Shown here in pieces: positions 19,285 through 26,595 of a stretch of DNA of 34,804 nt. Position 1 is the stretch's first letter; every line of letters starts with the position of its first letter. The notes beneath the pieces were generated by a model that saw nothing but the letters and a program-made list of their open reading frames with translations, made no database searches and had not been told where the DNA came from. Source of the DNA: Chloroflexota bacterium (lineage in GTDB: Bacteria; Chloroflexota; Limnocylindria; Limnocylindrales; CSP1-4). The stretch is from assembly GCA_015661135.1 (NCBI GenBank), contig JACVXW010000039.1:1-34804 (forward strand). Direction: 5' to 3'. The translations under genes were made by a program, and so were the position numbers.

Positions 19285-20076
19285 TCACGGGTGAGGGCGA
19301 GGTAGCGATCCTCGAGGCTTCCCCCGACCGGCCGGACGTCCAGCGGAGTCAGGCCCATCTCCGATAGCTTCCGGCGGACCCTCGGCCACGATCCGTCCCT
19401 CGTTGAGGATCAGCACGCGGTCGGCCAGCTGCTCCACGTCACCGAGGTCGTGGGTGGTCATGAGGATGGCCGCACCGGCGTCGCGCCATCCGGCGATCCG
19501 CCGGCGCGCCGCGCGCCTGGCTTCGGGATCCATGCCCGCGGTCGGCTCATCAAGGATGATGACCTCCGGATCACCGATGACGGCGAGGGCGAGGGCGAGC
19601 CGCTGCCGCTCTCCACCGGACAGGCGGCGGATCGGCGAGCCGGCCACGCTCATGAGCCCGGCGGCCTCGAGGGCTGCGGCTGGATCGGGCCGCGACGCGG
19701 CTCCGCCCGCATCGGAGCTTGTGTGCAGGCCGGCGTACAGCCGGACCAGGTCGCGCGGCGTCGAGCGCGGATCCAGCCCGCCGTCCTGGAGCATGAGCCC
19801 GACGCGCGCCTTCAGGGCCGGCCCGCCGTGCCGGGGATCCTGCCCGAGGACCCTGACTCGCCCAGCGTCGGCCGCGCGATAGCCCTCCAGGATCTCGACG
19901 GCGGTCGTCTTGCCGGCCCCGTTCGGGCCGAGGAGCGCGACAAGCTCACCGGGCCGGACCGTGAGGGAGACGCCGTCCAGGACCGTCCGGTGGCCGTAGC
20001 GCTTGACGACGCCCTCGAGGGCGAGGGCGGGTTCGGACGGGGGCGGGGGAGGGGACGCGGACGCGCGCGCCGTCAA
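19285..20076 (-). CDS. ABC transporter ATP-binding protein with frame-shifted C-terminus
   Basis: As read, a 263-residue ATPase. The start is TTG 20076, overlapping the TGA of the thioredoxin-like gene (TTGA). A Pro-rich leader precedes Walker A GPNGAGKTT (50-58). The signature is LSGGERQRLALALAV and Walker B is VIILDEPTAGMD, followed by MTTHDLGDVEQLADR. Family reading stops at GRIVAEGPP, near 19371-19383. The remaining 28 residues are unrelated Arg/Pro-rich sequence ending at 19285. In the neighbouring frame the characteristic tail reappears (GGSLEDRYLALT) and ends at TGA 19262-19260, overlapping the permease start by 4 bases, as expected for an operon. The usual segment of about 50-70 residues before that tail is missing. 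The restored gene would span 19260-20076. Confidence 0.85.
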   Translation of the reverse strand: MTARASASPPPPPSEPALALEGVVKRYGHRTVLDGVSLTVRPGELVALLGPNGAGKTTAVEILEGYRAADAGRVRVLGQDPRHGGPALKARVGLMLQDGGLDPRSTPRDLVRLYAGLHTSSDAGGAASRPDPAAALEAAGLMSVAGSPIRRLSGGERQRLALALAVIGDPEVIILDEPTAGMDPEARRAARRRIAGWRDAGAAILMTTHDLGDVEQLADRVLILNEGRIVAEGPPEAIGDGPDSAGRPAGRGKPRGSLPRPHP

Positions 20077-20582
20077 GGCGTCGCGCCGCCAACCGACCCG
20101 GAGCCGGCCGCCCCCGAGATCGTTGCGTAGTACCGCTCGAAGTCGGCGTCGGTCAGCTCGCCAACCTGGATGGCGCGGAGGATCCCGTCCCGGTCGATGA
20201 AATAGGTCTGGGGACGGGCGACTGCCCGGTAGGCCGTCCGGATCGCGCCGTCGGGATCGTCGATCGTCGGCCAGGTCGCGCCGAAGTCGGCGATGAAGTC
20301 GCGGGCCGGCACGGGCGGATCGAACATCAGGATGCCCACGATCGCTAGCCCGTCCGACGCGTGCTGCTCCAACTTCGCCAGGAAGAGCGGGAACTCGTTG
20401 CGACACGGAACGCAGGACGGGCCCCAAAAGTTCACGATGACCGGCCGGCCGCGCAGGTCCGCGAGGGCAAGTTGCGCACCGTCCAGGGTGGTGCCGGAGA
20501 AGGCGGGCGCCGGCAGCCCCTTGCCGAACCCGTCCATCGGTGATGGCGCGCCGCCGCCGGGCCGAACGACGGCGAGGATCAC
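20073..20582 (-). CDS. TlpA/ResA-like membrane-anchored thioredoxin
   Basis: A 169-residue thioredoxin-fold reductase. The redox motif is Cys-Val-Pro-Cys in VNFWGPSCVPCRNEFPLF, with the cis-Pro region VARPQTYFIDRDG. The entry sequence LPAPAFSGTTLDGAQLALADLRGRPVIVNFWG is typical of the AhpC/TSA-TlpA group. It probably acts outside the membrane, reducing CuA-site cysteines of the oxidase or heme-protein thiols. The only standard start is GTG 20582, but the same frame upstream encodes a hydrophobic anchor (about 20580-20630, VALAVAILATIVILAVV) preceded by basic residues. Translation therefore probably begins earlier, between the TAG at 20666-20664 and 20630, at a nonstandard codon, or else a start has been lost. 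TGA 20075-20073 overlaps the next gene's TTG. Confidence 0.82.
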   Translation of the reverse strand: MILAVVRPGGGAPSPMDGFGKGLPAPAFSGTTLDGAQLALADLRGRPVIVNFWGPSCVPCRNEFPLFLAKLEQHASDGLAIVGILMFDPPVPARDFIADFGATWPTIDDPDGAIRTAYRAVARPQTYFIDRDGILRAIQVGELTDADFERYYATISGAAGSGSVGGATP

Positions 20583-20663
20583 GATCGTGGCGAGGATCGC
20601 AACGGCCAGGGCAACGACGATGGGGCGGCGGCGTGGATCGATCCGAACAGCCGTGACCGGCCC

Positions 20664-21737
20664 CTACTTGACGCTGATCGTCCCGGTCATCTGCGGGATC
20701 GGGTGGACGGAGCAGATGAAGACGTAGTCGCCGGCCGCCAGGCCGTCGAAGCTGTAGGTCGCCGACTCGCCGCCGTTGACGACGGCCTGATCCTGGACGA
20801 CGGTCTTCTTGTCCGCGGCGCGGACGTCAACGTCATGAGCGACGCCGGGTACGTCGCGGTTGGAGAACGCGATCACGAATGCGGTGTTCGCCGGGACATT
20901 CAGGCGTGTCATGTCGAAGGCGATGTCCTTGGCCACGATCGCGAACGACGACCCGGTGGCTCCGCTGTCTTCGCTGGGCGCCGGGCTGCCGTCCGTGCCG
21001 CCGGTTGCCGTATCCCCACCCTTCGGCGGGATCACCCCGGTCTGGAGGAGGAGTGCGACCACGAAGAGTGCCGCCATGCCCTGGAAGAGCCGCCGGGGCC
21101 ACGCCGGCGCAGGGATGTTCTCGAGGTGGCCGGTCACATCCGCGGCCGCCGTCTTGACGTACTCCGCCTTGGCATCCACGAGCCAGCCGACCAGCGTGAC
21201 GACGAGGATGATCGCTCCGGCCGCGAGCAGCCAGCCCCCCGAAACCAGCCCGGCCATGAGGGCCGCAGTCCCAAGCGCACCGAGCAGCGGCCGGAAGGAT
21301 GGCCCCGGCATATGCACGCCGGGCGGTGGCCCGGCATGGATCACCGCCGGGAGGGAGCTCGCCGAGCCCGTCGCGTGGTCATAGTCGCGGATGGCCTCGC
21401 GGCCCCAGTACAGCAGTGTCAGGACCAGCAGGATCGCGCCGAGGATCAGGGCGTTGCCACCCACGACCAGCCCCCACAGGAGCGCCGCGGTGCCGCCGGC
21501 CGCCAGGATCGGGGCCGTCGAAGGGCCGGGCATGTGGAGGTGGTCCGGTGCCACCGGGGCCCGTCGCGCCGGCGCCCGCCGTGTGGGGCCGGCCGTGGCG
21601 AAGCTGCGGATGGTCAGGAGGAACCAGGCCGCGACGATGACGGCAAGGGCGATCGGGAGGAGCTCGATCAGCGCGGCCCAGTCAGGCGTGACGAAGGTCG
21701 CGAGCAGCGCCAGGATCGACTGCCAGAGCGCTTCCAT
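20664..21737 (-). CDS. duplicated oxidase subunit IV-like membrane protein fused to a cupredoxin domain
   Basis: A 357-residue protein. An N-terminal helix (about 22-43) precedes two homologous units of about 50 residues, each opening with HMPGPS (His68 and His142) and continuing with two membrane helices and a charged end (WGREAIRDYD; WLVDAKAEYV). I recall similar HxPxPS-plus-two-helix units in small oxidase subunits of the CtaF/subunit IV type. A further helix at 217-236 leads to a Gly/Ser/Thr-rich linker and a C-terminal cupredoxin (263-357). Its ligands are His301, Cys342, His345 and Met350, a plastocyanin-like Cys-x2-His-x4-Met loop. It sits fifth in the oxidase operon, 16 bases after the small subunit IV gene. 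It probably forms part of the caa3-type complex, or its electron-entry or copper-delivery module. No family name is certain. Confidence 0.75.
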   Translation of the reverse strand: MEALWQSILALLATFVTPDWAALIELLPIALAVIVAAWFLLTIRSFATAGPTRRAPARRAPVAPDHLHMPGPSTAPILAAGGTAALLWGLVVGGNALILGAILLVLTLLYWGREAIRDYDHATGSASSLPAVIHAGPPPGVHMPGPSFRPLLGALGTAALMAGLVSGGWLLAAGAIILVVTLVGWLVDAKAEYVKTAAADVTGHLENIPAPAWPRRLFQGMAALFVVALLLQTGVIPPKGGDTATGGTDGSPAPSEDSGATGSSFAIVAKDIAFDMTRLNVPANTAFVIAFSNRDVPGVAHDVDVRAADKKTVVQDQAVVNGGESATYSFDGLAAGDYVFICSVHPIPQMTGTISVK

Positions 21738-21753
21738 CCGACCCGAGCCGGCC

Positions 21754-21948
21754 TCAGTCCTTCGACGAACCGGCGATGAGGACGTAGGCCATGACCGCCA
21801 TCGCGATCCCGAGCGCCCCGAGCATCGTCACACCGGCCCACTCGATGTCATAGCCAAGCGGCACGGCCCCGAGTGCGTAAACGACCCCCAGGGCGAGGAA
21901 GATCAGGCCGACGACGACGACATTCCTCGGGTGGCCCATCGGATGCAT
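21754..21948 (-). CDS. small oxidase subunit (subunit IV/CtaF-like)
   Basis: A 64-residue protein with two membrane helices (about 8-27 and 35-58) and a short polar tail. ATG 21948 is preferred because GGAGGAG lies just upstream, overlapping the intergenic gap after coxC. Size, topology and position directly after coxC match bacterial cytochrome oxidase subunit IV proteins, which stabilise the core. Sequence alone is weak evidence, and the call rests mainly on context. Confidence 0.65.
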   Translation of the reverse strand: MHPMGHPRNVVVVGLIFLALGVVYALGAVPLGYDIEWAGVTMLGALGIAMAVMAYVLIAGSSKD

Positions 21949-21964
21949 CTGCGCGCTCCTCCGC

Positions 21965-22594
21965 CTACAGGAAGTACAGGATCGAGAAGAGGAGGATCCA
22001 GACGATGTCCACGAAGTGCCAGTACAGCGATGCCGCCTCGACCGCGTCATGGTGGCGGGCCGAGAACTGGCCGGACATGCCGCGGTAGAGGACGACCCCG
22101 AGCATGATCACGCCACCGAAGACGTGCGCGCCGTGGAAGCCCGTCAGGGTGTAGTACGTGGTGCCGAACTGGCCGGAACCGAGCGTCATCCCCTCGTCGA
22201 ATAGCAGGCTGTAGTCGTAGACCTGCATCAGCAGGAAGATCACGCCCAGCACGAAGGTCACGCCGATGTTGCGGATGAACCCTCGCCGATCGTTGCGCCG
22301 GATCGCCCAGATCGCCATCTGGCAGGTGAAGGAACTGGCGACCAGGATGACCGTCGCGACGAGAATCAGCGAGAACGGGTTGAGGATGTGCTCGAACTCG
22401 GTCGGCGGCCACGGCTTGTTGGCGGCCCGGGTGTTGAAGTAAGCCGCAAAGAGCCCCGCGAAGAACATCACCTCAGAGGTGAGGAAGAGGAGCATCCCGA
22501 GGATGGGATTGCTGATGCCGCCGCGGGCGTCGTGGGCAAGGCCGGCGATCGGCGTGTGTTCCGCGGTCGTGAGGGCGTGGCTGTCGGCGGTCAC
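21965..22594 (-). CDS. coxC: cytochrome c oxidase subunit III
   Basis: A 209-residue protein with five predicted helices, the short form of subunit III seen in many caa3-type oxidases. Landmarks include ILGMLLFLTSEVMFFAGLFAAYF in the first helix, with the conserved Glu of the lipid or proton antenna site. TLTGFHGAHVFGGVIML and the C-terminal SLYWHFVDIVWILLFSILYF are the most conserved parts of the family. The N-terminus is short and polar. It follows coxA by 16 bases in the operon. It is complete, with no break. Confidence 0.94.
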   Translation of the reverse strand: MTADSHALTTAEHTPIAGLAHDARGGISNPILGMLLFLTSEVMFFAGLFAAYFNTRAANKPWPPTEFEHILNPFSLILVATVILVASSFTCQMAIWAIRRNDRRGFIRNIGVTFVLGVIFLLMQVYDYSLLFDEGMTLGSGQFGTTYYTLTGFHGAHVFGGVIMLGVVLYRGMSGQFSARHHDAVEAASLYWHFVDIVWILLFSILYFL

Positions 22595-22610
22595 GGTCGT
22601 CGGCTCCCCA

Positions 22611-24242
22611 TCAGTGCGCGGTCTGCCCGTGGCGGGCGTCGAACAGCGGTCGCTCGGAGCGGATCTCCGGCAGGCTGTCGAAGTTGTAGGGCGGCGGGGG
22701 CGACGAGGTGGCCCACTCGAGCGTGTTGCCCTCCCACGGATCGTCGCCCGCGACCTTGCCGTTCCGGAGCGAGATGAAGACGTTCCACAGGAAGGGCAGC
22801 ATGGAGGCCGCGATCATGAACCCGCCGACGGTCGCCGCGATGTTCCATTCGTTCCAGCCAGCATCGCCGGCGTAGTCCGCGATCCGCCGCGGCATCCCGG
22901 CCAGGCCGAGCATGTGCATCGGGAAGAAGGTCAGGTTGAAGCCGACGAACATCAGGACGAACTGGATCTTGCCGAGACCCTCGTCCAGCATGCGGCCGGT
23001 CATCTTGGGGAACCAGTAGTAGATCCCGGCGAAGACGCCGAACACGGAACCCCCGAACAGGACGTAGTGGAGGTGGGCGACGACCCAGTACGTGTCGTGG
23101 AGGGCGAAGTCCACCGGGACCGCCGCACTGAAGGCGCCGTTGATCCCGCCGATGAGGAACATCGTCAGGAAGCCCAGGGCGAAGATCAGCGGGGTCGAGA
23201 ACGTCAGCTGCCCGCGGAACAGGGTGAAGACCCAGTTGAACATCTTGACCCCCGTCGGGATCGCGATCATGAACGTCAGCAAGGCAAAGAAGGGCAGGAA
23301 GACCGCGCCCGTGGTGAACATGTGGTGGGCCCAGACGGAGAAGCCGAGCGCCCCGATCCCGGCCGTCGCGAAGACGAAGGCCCGGTAGCCGAAGAGCGGC
23401 TTCCGACTGAAGACCGGCAGGACCTCGCTGATCACGCCCATCGCCGGCAGGACCATGACGTACACGGCGGGATGCGAGTAGAACCAGAAGATGTTCTGGT
23501 AGAGCACGGCGCTGCCGCCGGCGAACGGATCGAAGAAGTGGCCGCCCAGGTTGCGGTCGATGAACAGCATCACGAGCGCACTCGTGATGACCGGCGTGGC
23601 CATCAGGACGAGGACGCTGGTCACGAGGATCGTCCAGACCATGATCGGCATCCGGAAGAGGGTCATTCCCGGCGCCCGCATCTTGAAGATCGTCACGAGG
23701 AAGTTGATCGCGCCGAGAATCGAGCTGGTGCCGATGAGGATGAGCGACACGATCCAGAGGTCCTGACCGGATCCGGGCGAGTTGAGCGGCCCTTCCCCGG
23801 ACAACGGCGGGTACGAGGTCCAGCCGGCGGCCGCGGCCCCCCCCGTGAAGAAGCTGGAAATCAGCAGGATGCCGGCCAGCGGCAGCATCCAGAACGACAG
23901 GGCGTTGATCCGGGGAAAGGCCATGTCCGGTGCGCCGATCTGGAGCGGGACCGCGTAGTTTCCGAGCCCGGCCAGCATCGGGATGATGAACACGAAGATC
24001 ATCAGCGTGGCGTGCATCGTGAACATCTCGTTGTAGACGCGCTCGTCCGCGAGGAACTGGATGCCCGGCGTTGCCAGCTCCGTTCGGACGACGAGCGCGA
24101 GTACGCCGCCGACGAGGAAGAACAGCATCGAGTTGACGACGTACATGATCCCGATCTTCTTGTGATCGGTCGTCGCCAGCCACTCGTACAGCCCGCCACG
24201 GGCGTAGGTCGAGGCGGCGGGGTTGAGGGCGTGGGTCGCCAT
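22611..24242 (-). CDS. coxA: cytochrome c oxidase subunit I, A2-type (YS motif)
   Basis: A 543-residue heme-copper oxidase catalytic subunit with about 12 helices. Low-spin heme ligands are His77 (FTMHATLMIF) and His392. The high-spin heme ligand is His390 (VVAHLHYVLFGG). CuB ligands are His257, His306 and His307 (WAHHMFTTG), and the cross-linked Tyr is Tyr261. K-channel Lys333 is in PTGVKMFNWVFTL. Helix VI reads WFYSHPAVY: the Glu of A1 oxidases (HPEVY) is Ala259, and Tyr255-Ser256 are present instead, the mark of A2-type caa3 oxidases such as those of Thermus and Rhodothermus. ATG 24242 lies 10 bases after coxB. It reduces O2 to water and pumps protons. Confidence 0.97.
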   Translation of the reverse strand: MATHALNPAASTYARGGLYEWLATTDHKKIGIMYVVNSMLFFLVGGVLALVVRTELATPGIQFLADERVYNEMFTMHATLMIFVFIIPMLAGLGNYAVPLQIGAPDMAFPRINALSFWMLPLAGILLISSFFTGGAAAAGWTSYPPLSGEGPLNSPGSGQDLWIVSLILIGTSSILGAINFLVTIFKMRAPGMTLFRMPIMVWTILVTSVLVLMATPVITSALVMLFIDRNLGGHFFDPFAGGSAVLYQNIFWFYSHPAVYVMVLPAMGVISEVLPVFSRKPLFGYRAFVFATAGIGALGFSVWAHHMFTTGAVFLPFFALLTFMIAIPTGVKMFNWVFTLFRGQLTFSTPLIFALGFLTMFLIGGINGAFSAAVPVDFALHDTYWVVAHLHYVLFGGSVFGVFAGIYYWFPKMTGRMLDEGLGKIQFVLMFVGFNLTFFPMHMLGLAGMPRRIADYAGDAGWNEWNIAATVGGFMIAASMLPFLWNVFISLRNGKVAGDDPWEGNTLEWATSSPPPPYNFDSLPEIRSERPLFDARHGQTAH

Positions 24243-24252
24243 TCCGCGCTCC

Positions 24253-25323
24253 TTACTTGACCGTCAGGGTGCCGGTCATGTTCGAATGGATCGAGCAGAA
24301 GAAGGTGTAGGTGCCGGCCTGCATCGGCTCGTAGCTGTAGTTCGTGCTGGTACCGCCATCGATCGTATCCTTGGCCGCCAGCACCGCCCCGCCGCCGTCG
24401 CGGATGTCCACGTCGTGGGTGATGCCGGGCGGGGCCGGGACCTCCAGCGCTGCGGTGTCGAACTTGACGCCCTCGGCCGTCACGTTCAGGACGGTTCCGC
24501 TCGGGAGCGGCTCGGGCGTCGCGTTGCTCTTCTCGATGAGGCCCTGCAGCCACGCGTCGTAGTCCGCCGGCGTGAGCGCGATCACGGACAAGAGCATGGC
24601 GCGGTGCCCGATGCCGCACAGCTCGGCGCACTGGCCGCGGAAGACCTGCCCAGCCTCGGACGGTTCCACGGTGAACTCGAACCTGTTGGTCTGGCCCGGC
24701 ACGACGTCCCGCTTGAACAGGAACCTCGGGACGTAGAAGGCGTGAATGACGTCCGGGCTGTCCAGCGTGACCTGGACGGATCGGCCCACGGGGACGGCCA
24801 TCCCGCCGGCGCCGGTGTTCGTGTCGTAGGCCGGCGCGAGCTGGGTTGCGACCTTGGTTCCGTTGGCATCGAGGTACTCGAACTGCCATTGGAACTGGCC
24901 GGCTATCGCGTGGATCCGGATGTCCGGCTTGGCGCTGATGGCGTCCACCCGGCTGAGCGACTGCCATGAGATCACGAACAGGAACAGGACGATGGCCGTG
25001 GGGACGACCGTCCAGACGATCTCCGCGACGTTGTTGCCATGGGTCTGGGCCGGCAGCTCGATGTCGCCGGGCCGTCGCCGATAGCGGATGACGCTCCAGA
25101 CGATCAGGCCCTCGACGAGGAGGAAGATTCCGATGGCAAGCGCAAAGACGATGTCGTAGAGCCCGCGGATATCGCGACCTTGCGTTGTCGCGGCTGCCGG
25201 CGGATAGAGCGAGTTTCCCGCGCCGGTCAGGAAGACGGCGACCACGAGCGCCACCAGGATGGCGACGACCGCGCCCGCGACGAGCGCGTCGGACGCGGGC
25301 CGCTTCCTGGGGGTACTCGACAT
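24253..25323 (-). CDS. coxB: cytochrome c oxidase subunit II with extra C-terminal cupredoxin domain
   Basis: A 356-residue subunit carrying the CuA electron-entry site. Two helices (about 13-32 and 54-80) are followed by ETC-type sequence WTVVPTAIVLFLFVISWQ and the aromatic patch GQFQWQFEY. CuA ligands are His194, Cys232, Glu234, Cys236, His240 and Met243 (CAELCGIGHRAM). Beyond the normal end (about 265), a second cupredoxin-like domain follows (about 272-356) with potential ligands His303, Cys343, His346 and Met349, an amicyanin-like Cys-x2-His-x2-Met loop. caa3 subunits II usually carry cytochrome c here, but no CxxCH is present. ATG 25323 opens the operon, divergent from ctaG. Confidence 0.95.
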   Translation of the reverse strand: MSSTPRKRPASDALVAGAVVAILVALVVAVFLTGAGNSLYPPAAATTQGRDIRGLYDIVFALAIGIFLLVEGLIVWSVIRYRRRPGDIELPAQTHGNNVAEIVWTVVPTAIVLFLFVISWQSLSRVDAISAKPDIRIHAIAGQFQWQFEYLDANGTKVATQLAPAYDTNTGAGGMAVPVGRSVQVTLDSPDVIHAFYVPRFLFKRDVVPGQTNRFEFTVEPSEAGQVFRGQCAELCGIGHRAMLLSVIALTPADYDAWLQGLIEKSNATPEPLPSGTVLNVTAEGVKFDTAALEVPAPPGITHDVDIRDGGGAVLAAKDTIDGGTSTNYSYEPMQAGTYTFFCSIHSNMTGTLTVK

Positions 25324-25479
25324 CGGGTGTCCTCGGAGTGGTCGGTAGTGGCGAAGCCGGCGGTGGTGGGACGACCCCTCCGGCGAGACGCGAACGCGGC
25401 CCGCCGCGAGGACAGGCCGAGGGCATGATACCCGAGGCCCACCGGTCCGCGCGGCCCGTCGCCCGTCCCACGCAGCACA

Positions 25480-25494
25480 TGGACTGCCAGTCCA
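25480..25494. promoter_or_regulatory. inverted repeat between coxB and ctaG (possible operator)
   Basis: TGGACT-GCC-AGTCCA is a perfect inverted repeat with 6-base arms. It sits 39 bases before the ctaG start, in the 210-base region shared by the two divergent genes. The position suits joint control of the oxidase operon and its assembly factor. It is not recognised as the site of a known regulator. Confidence 0.4.
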
Positions 25495-25533
25495 CGCGGC
25501 ACCCAGCGGGACCGCTCGTGGGACGATGACGCC

Positions 25534-26595
25534 GTGCATCTCGTCCGATGGTCGCCGAGCGCCGGCCGCATCGCCGTCCTGACTCTCACCGCCACCGTCC
25601 CGGCCACCCTGGCCGCCGGCCCCGTGGCGGCCCACGGAGGCGTGCCCCTCGATCCACCAAGCGCATACGTCCTGCTGCTCGGCTGGAGCTTCGAACCCCT
25701 GGTGCTCCTGCCGCTCCTCGCCGCCCTTGTCGGCTGGTGGCGGCTCGTGCGCGTCGTGGACCGGGAGCACCCGGACCGACCCGTACCGGCCCTCCAGCGC
25801 TGGGCGTTCCCGGCCGGGCTGCTGGCAATCGCCGTTGCCCTGCTCTCCGGAGTCGCCGCCTACGACACGACCCTCTTCTCGGTCCACATGGGCCAGCACC
25901 TGCTCCTGTCCATGGTCGCGCCGCCGCTCCTTGCGCTCGGGGCGCCGATCACCCAGCTCCTGCGCGCCGCGCCGTCTTCATCGCGGATGGGCTGGATCCT
26001 GCCGGCCCTCCACTCGCGGCCGGCACGGATCCTCGGCCATCCGGTGATCGCATGGCTCGTCTTCAGCGCGGTCATGTGGGGCACCCACTTCTCGCCGCTG
26101 TTCGATCAATCGCTGGAGGATCCCCTCGTCCACGACCTGGAGCACGGCCTGTTCCTGGGAGCCGGGTTGCTCTTCTGGTGGCCGGTGGTGGGCCTTGACC
26201 CGGCGCCGCATCGGATGAAGCATCCGGCGCGCCTGCTGTACCTGTTCCTGCAGATGCCGCAGAACTCGTTCCTCGCCATGGCCATCCTGTTCGCCGGTGC
26301 CCCGCTCTATCCGCACTACGCGTCGCTTGGATCGCCGTACGGCATCTCGGCGCTGGCAGACCAGCAGGTCGCCGCGGGCCTGATGTGGTTCGTGGGCGAC
26401 GTGCTGTTCCTGGTTGCCCTGCTCGCCGTGCTCGCCGGCTGGATGCGCAGCGAGGACCGGGGCTCGGCAGCCGCGGACCGTCGCGCCGACCCGGAGCGCG
26501 CGGCGATTCGCGGACGCGAGGCCGCTCTGCGCCGGCGAAGGGACGGTGAGAGCGAGGCTCAGCCGGGAACAGGCGAGGTCAGCAACTCCCGGTAG
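25534..26595 (+). CDS. ctaG: cytochrome c oxidase assembly protein, CtaG (caa3) family
   Basis: A 353-residue membrane protein of the caa3-CtaG family, which takes part in oxidase assembly, probably CuB insertion. A signal-like N-terminus is followed by about seven helices. Conserved polar landmarks are FSVHMGQHLLLSMVAPPLLALGAP, VMWGTHFSPLFDQSLEDPLVHDLEHGLFLGAGLLFWWPVVG and LYLFLQMPQNSFLAMAI, with several His likely to bind copper. The C-terminal 45 residues are hydrophilic and Arg/Glu-rich. The start is GTG 25534. It is divergent from coxB, and its 3' end overlaps the convergent dehydratase gene by 37 bases. Confidence 0.92.
   Translation: MHLVRWSPSAGRIAVLTLTATVPATLAAGPVAAHGGVPLDPPSAYVLLLGWSFEPLVLLPLLAALVGWWRLVRVVDREHPDRPVPALQRWAFPAGLLAIAVALLSGVAAYDTTLFSVHMGQHLLLSMVAPPLLALGAPITQLLRAAPSSSRMGWILPALHSRPARILGHPVIAWLVFSAVMWGTHFSPLFDQSLEDPLVHDLEHGLFLGAGLLFWWPVVGLDPAPHRMKHPARLLYLFLQMPQNSFLAMAILFAGAPLYPHYASLGSPYGISALADQQVAAGLMWFVGDVLFLVALLAVLAGWMRSEDRGSAAADRRADPERAAIRGREAALRRRRDGESEAQPGTGEVSNSR

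Noticed and set aside
22479..24260. 593-codon open frame opposite coxA
   Set aside because: Highly charged Arg/Glu/Asp/His-rich translation with no motif, and coxA on the other strand is unmistakable.
25978..26560. Extension of the dehydratase frame through the ctaG antisense
   Set aside because: The true C-terminal motifs of the enzyme lie in another frame ending at 26559, and the extension has no homology.
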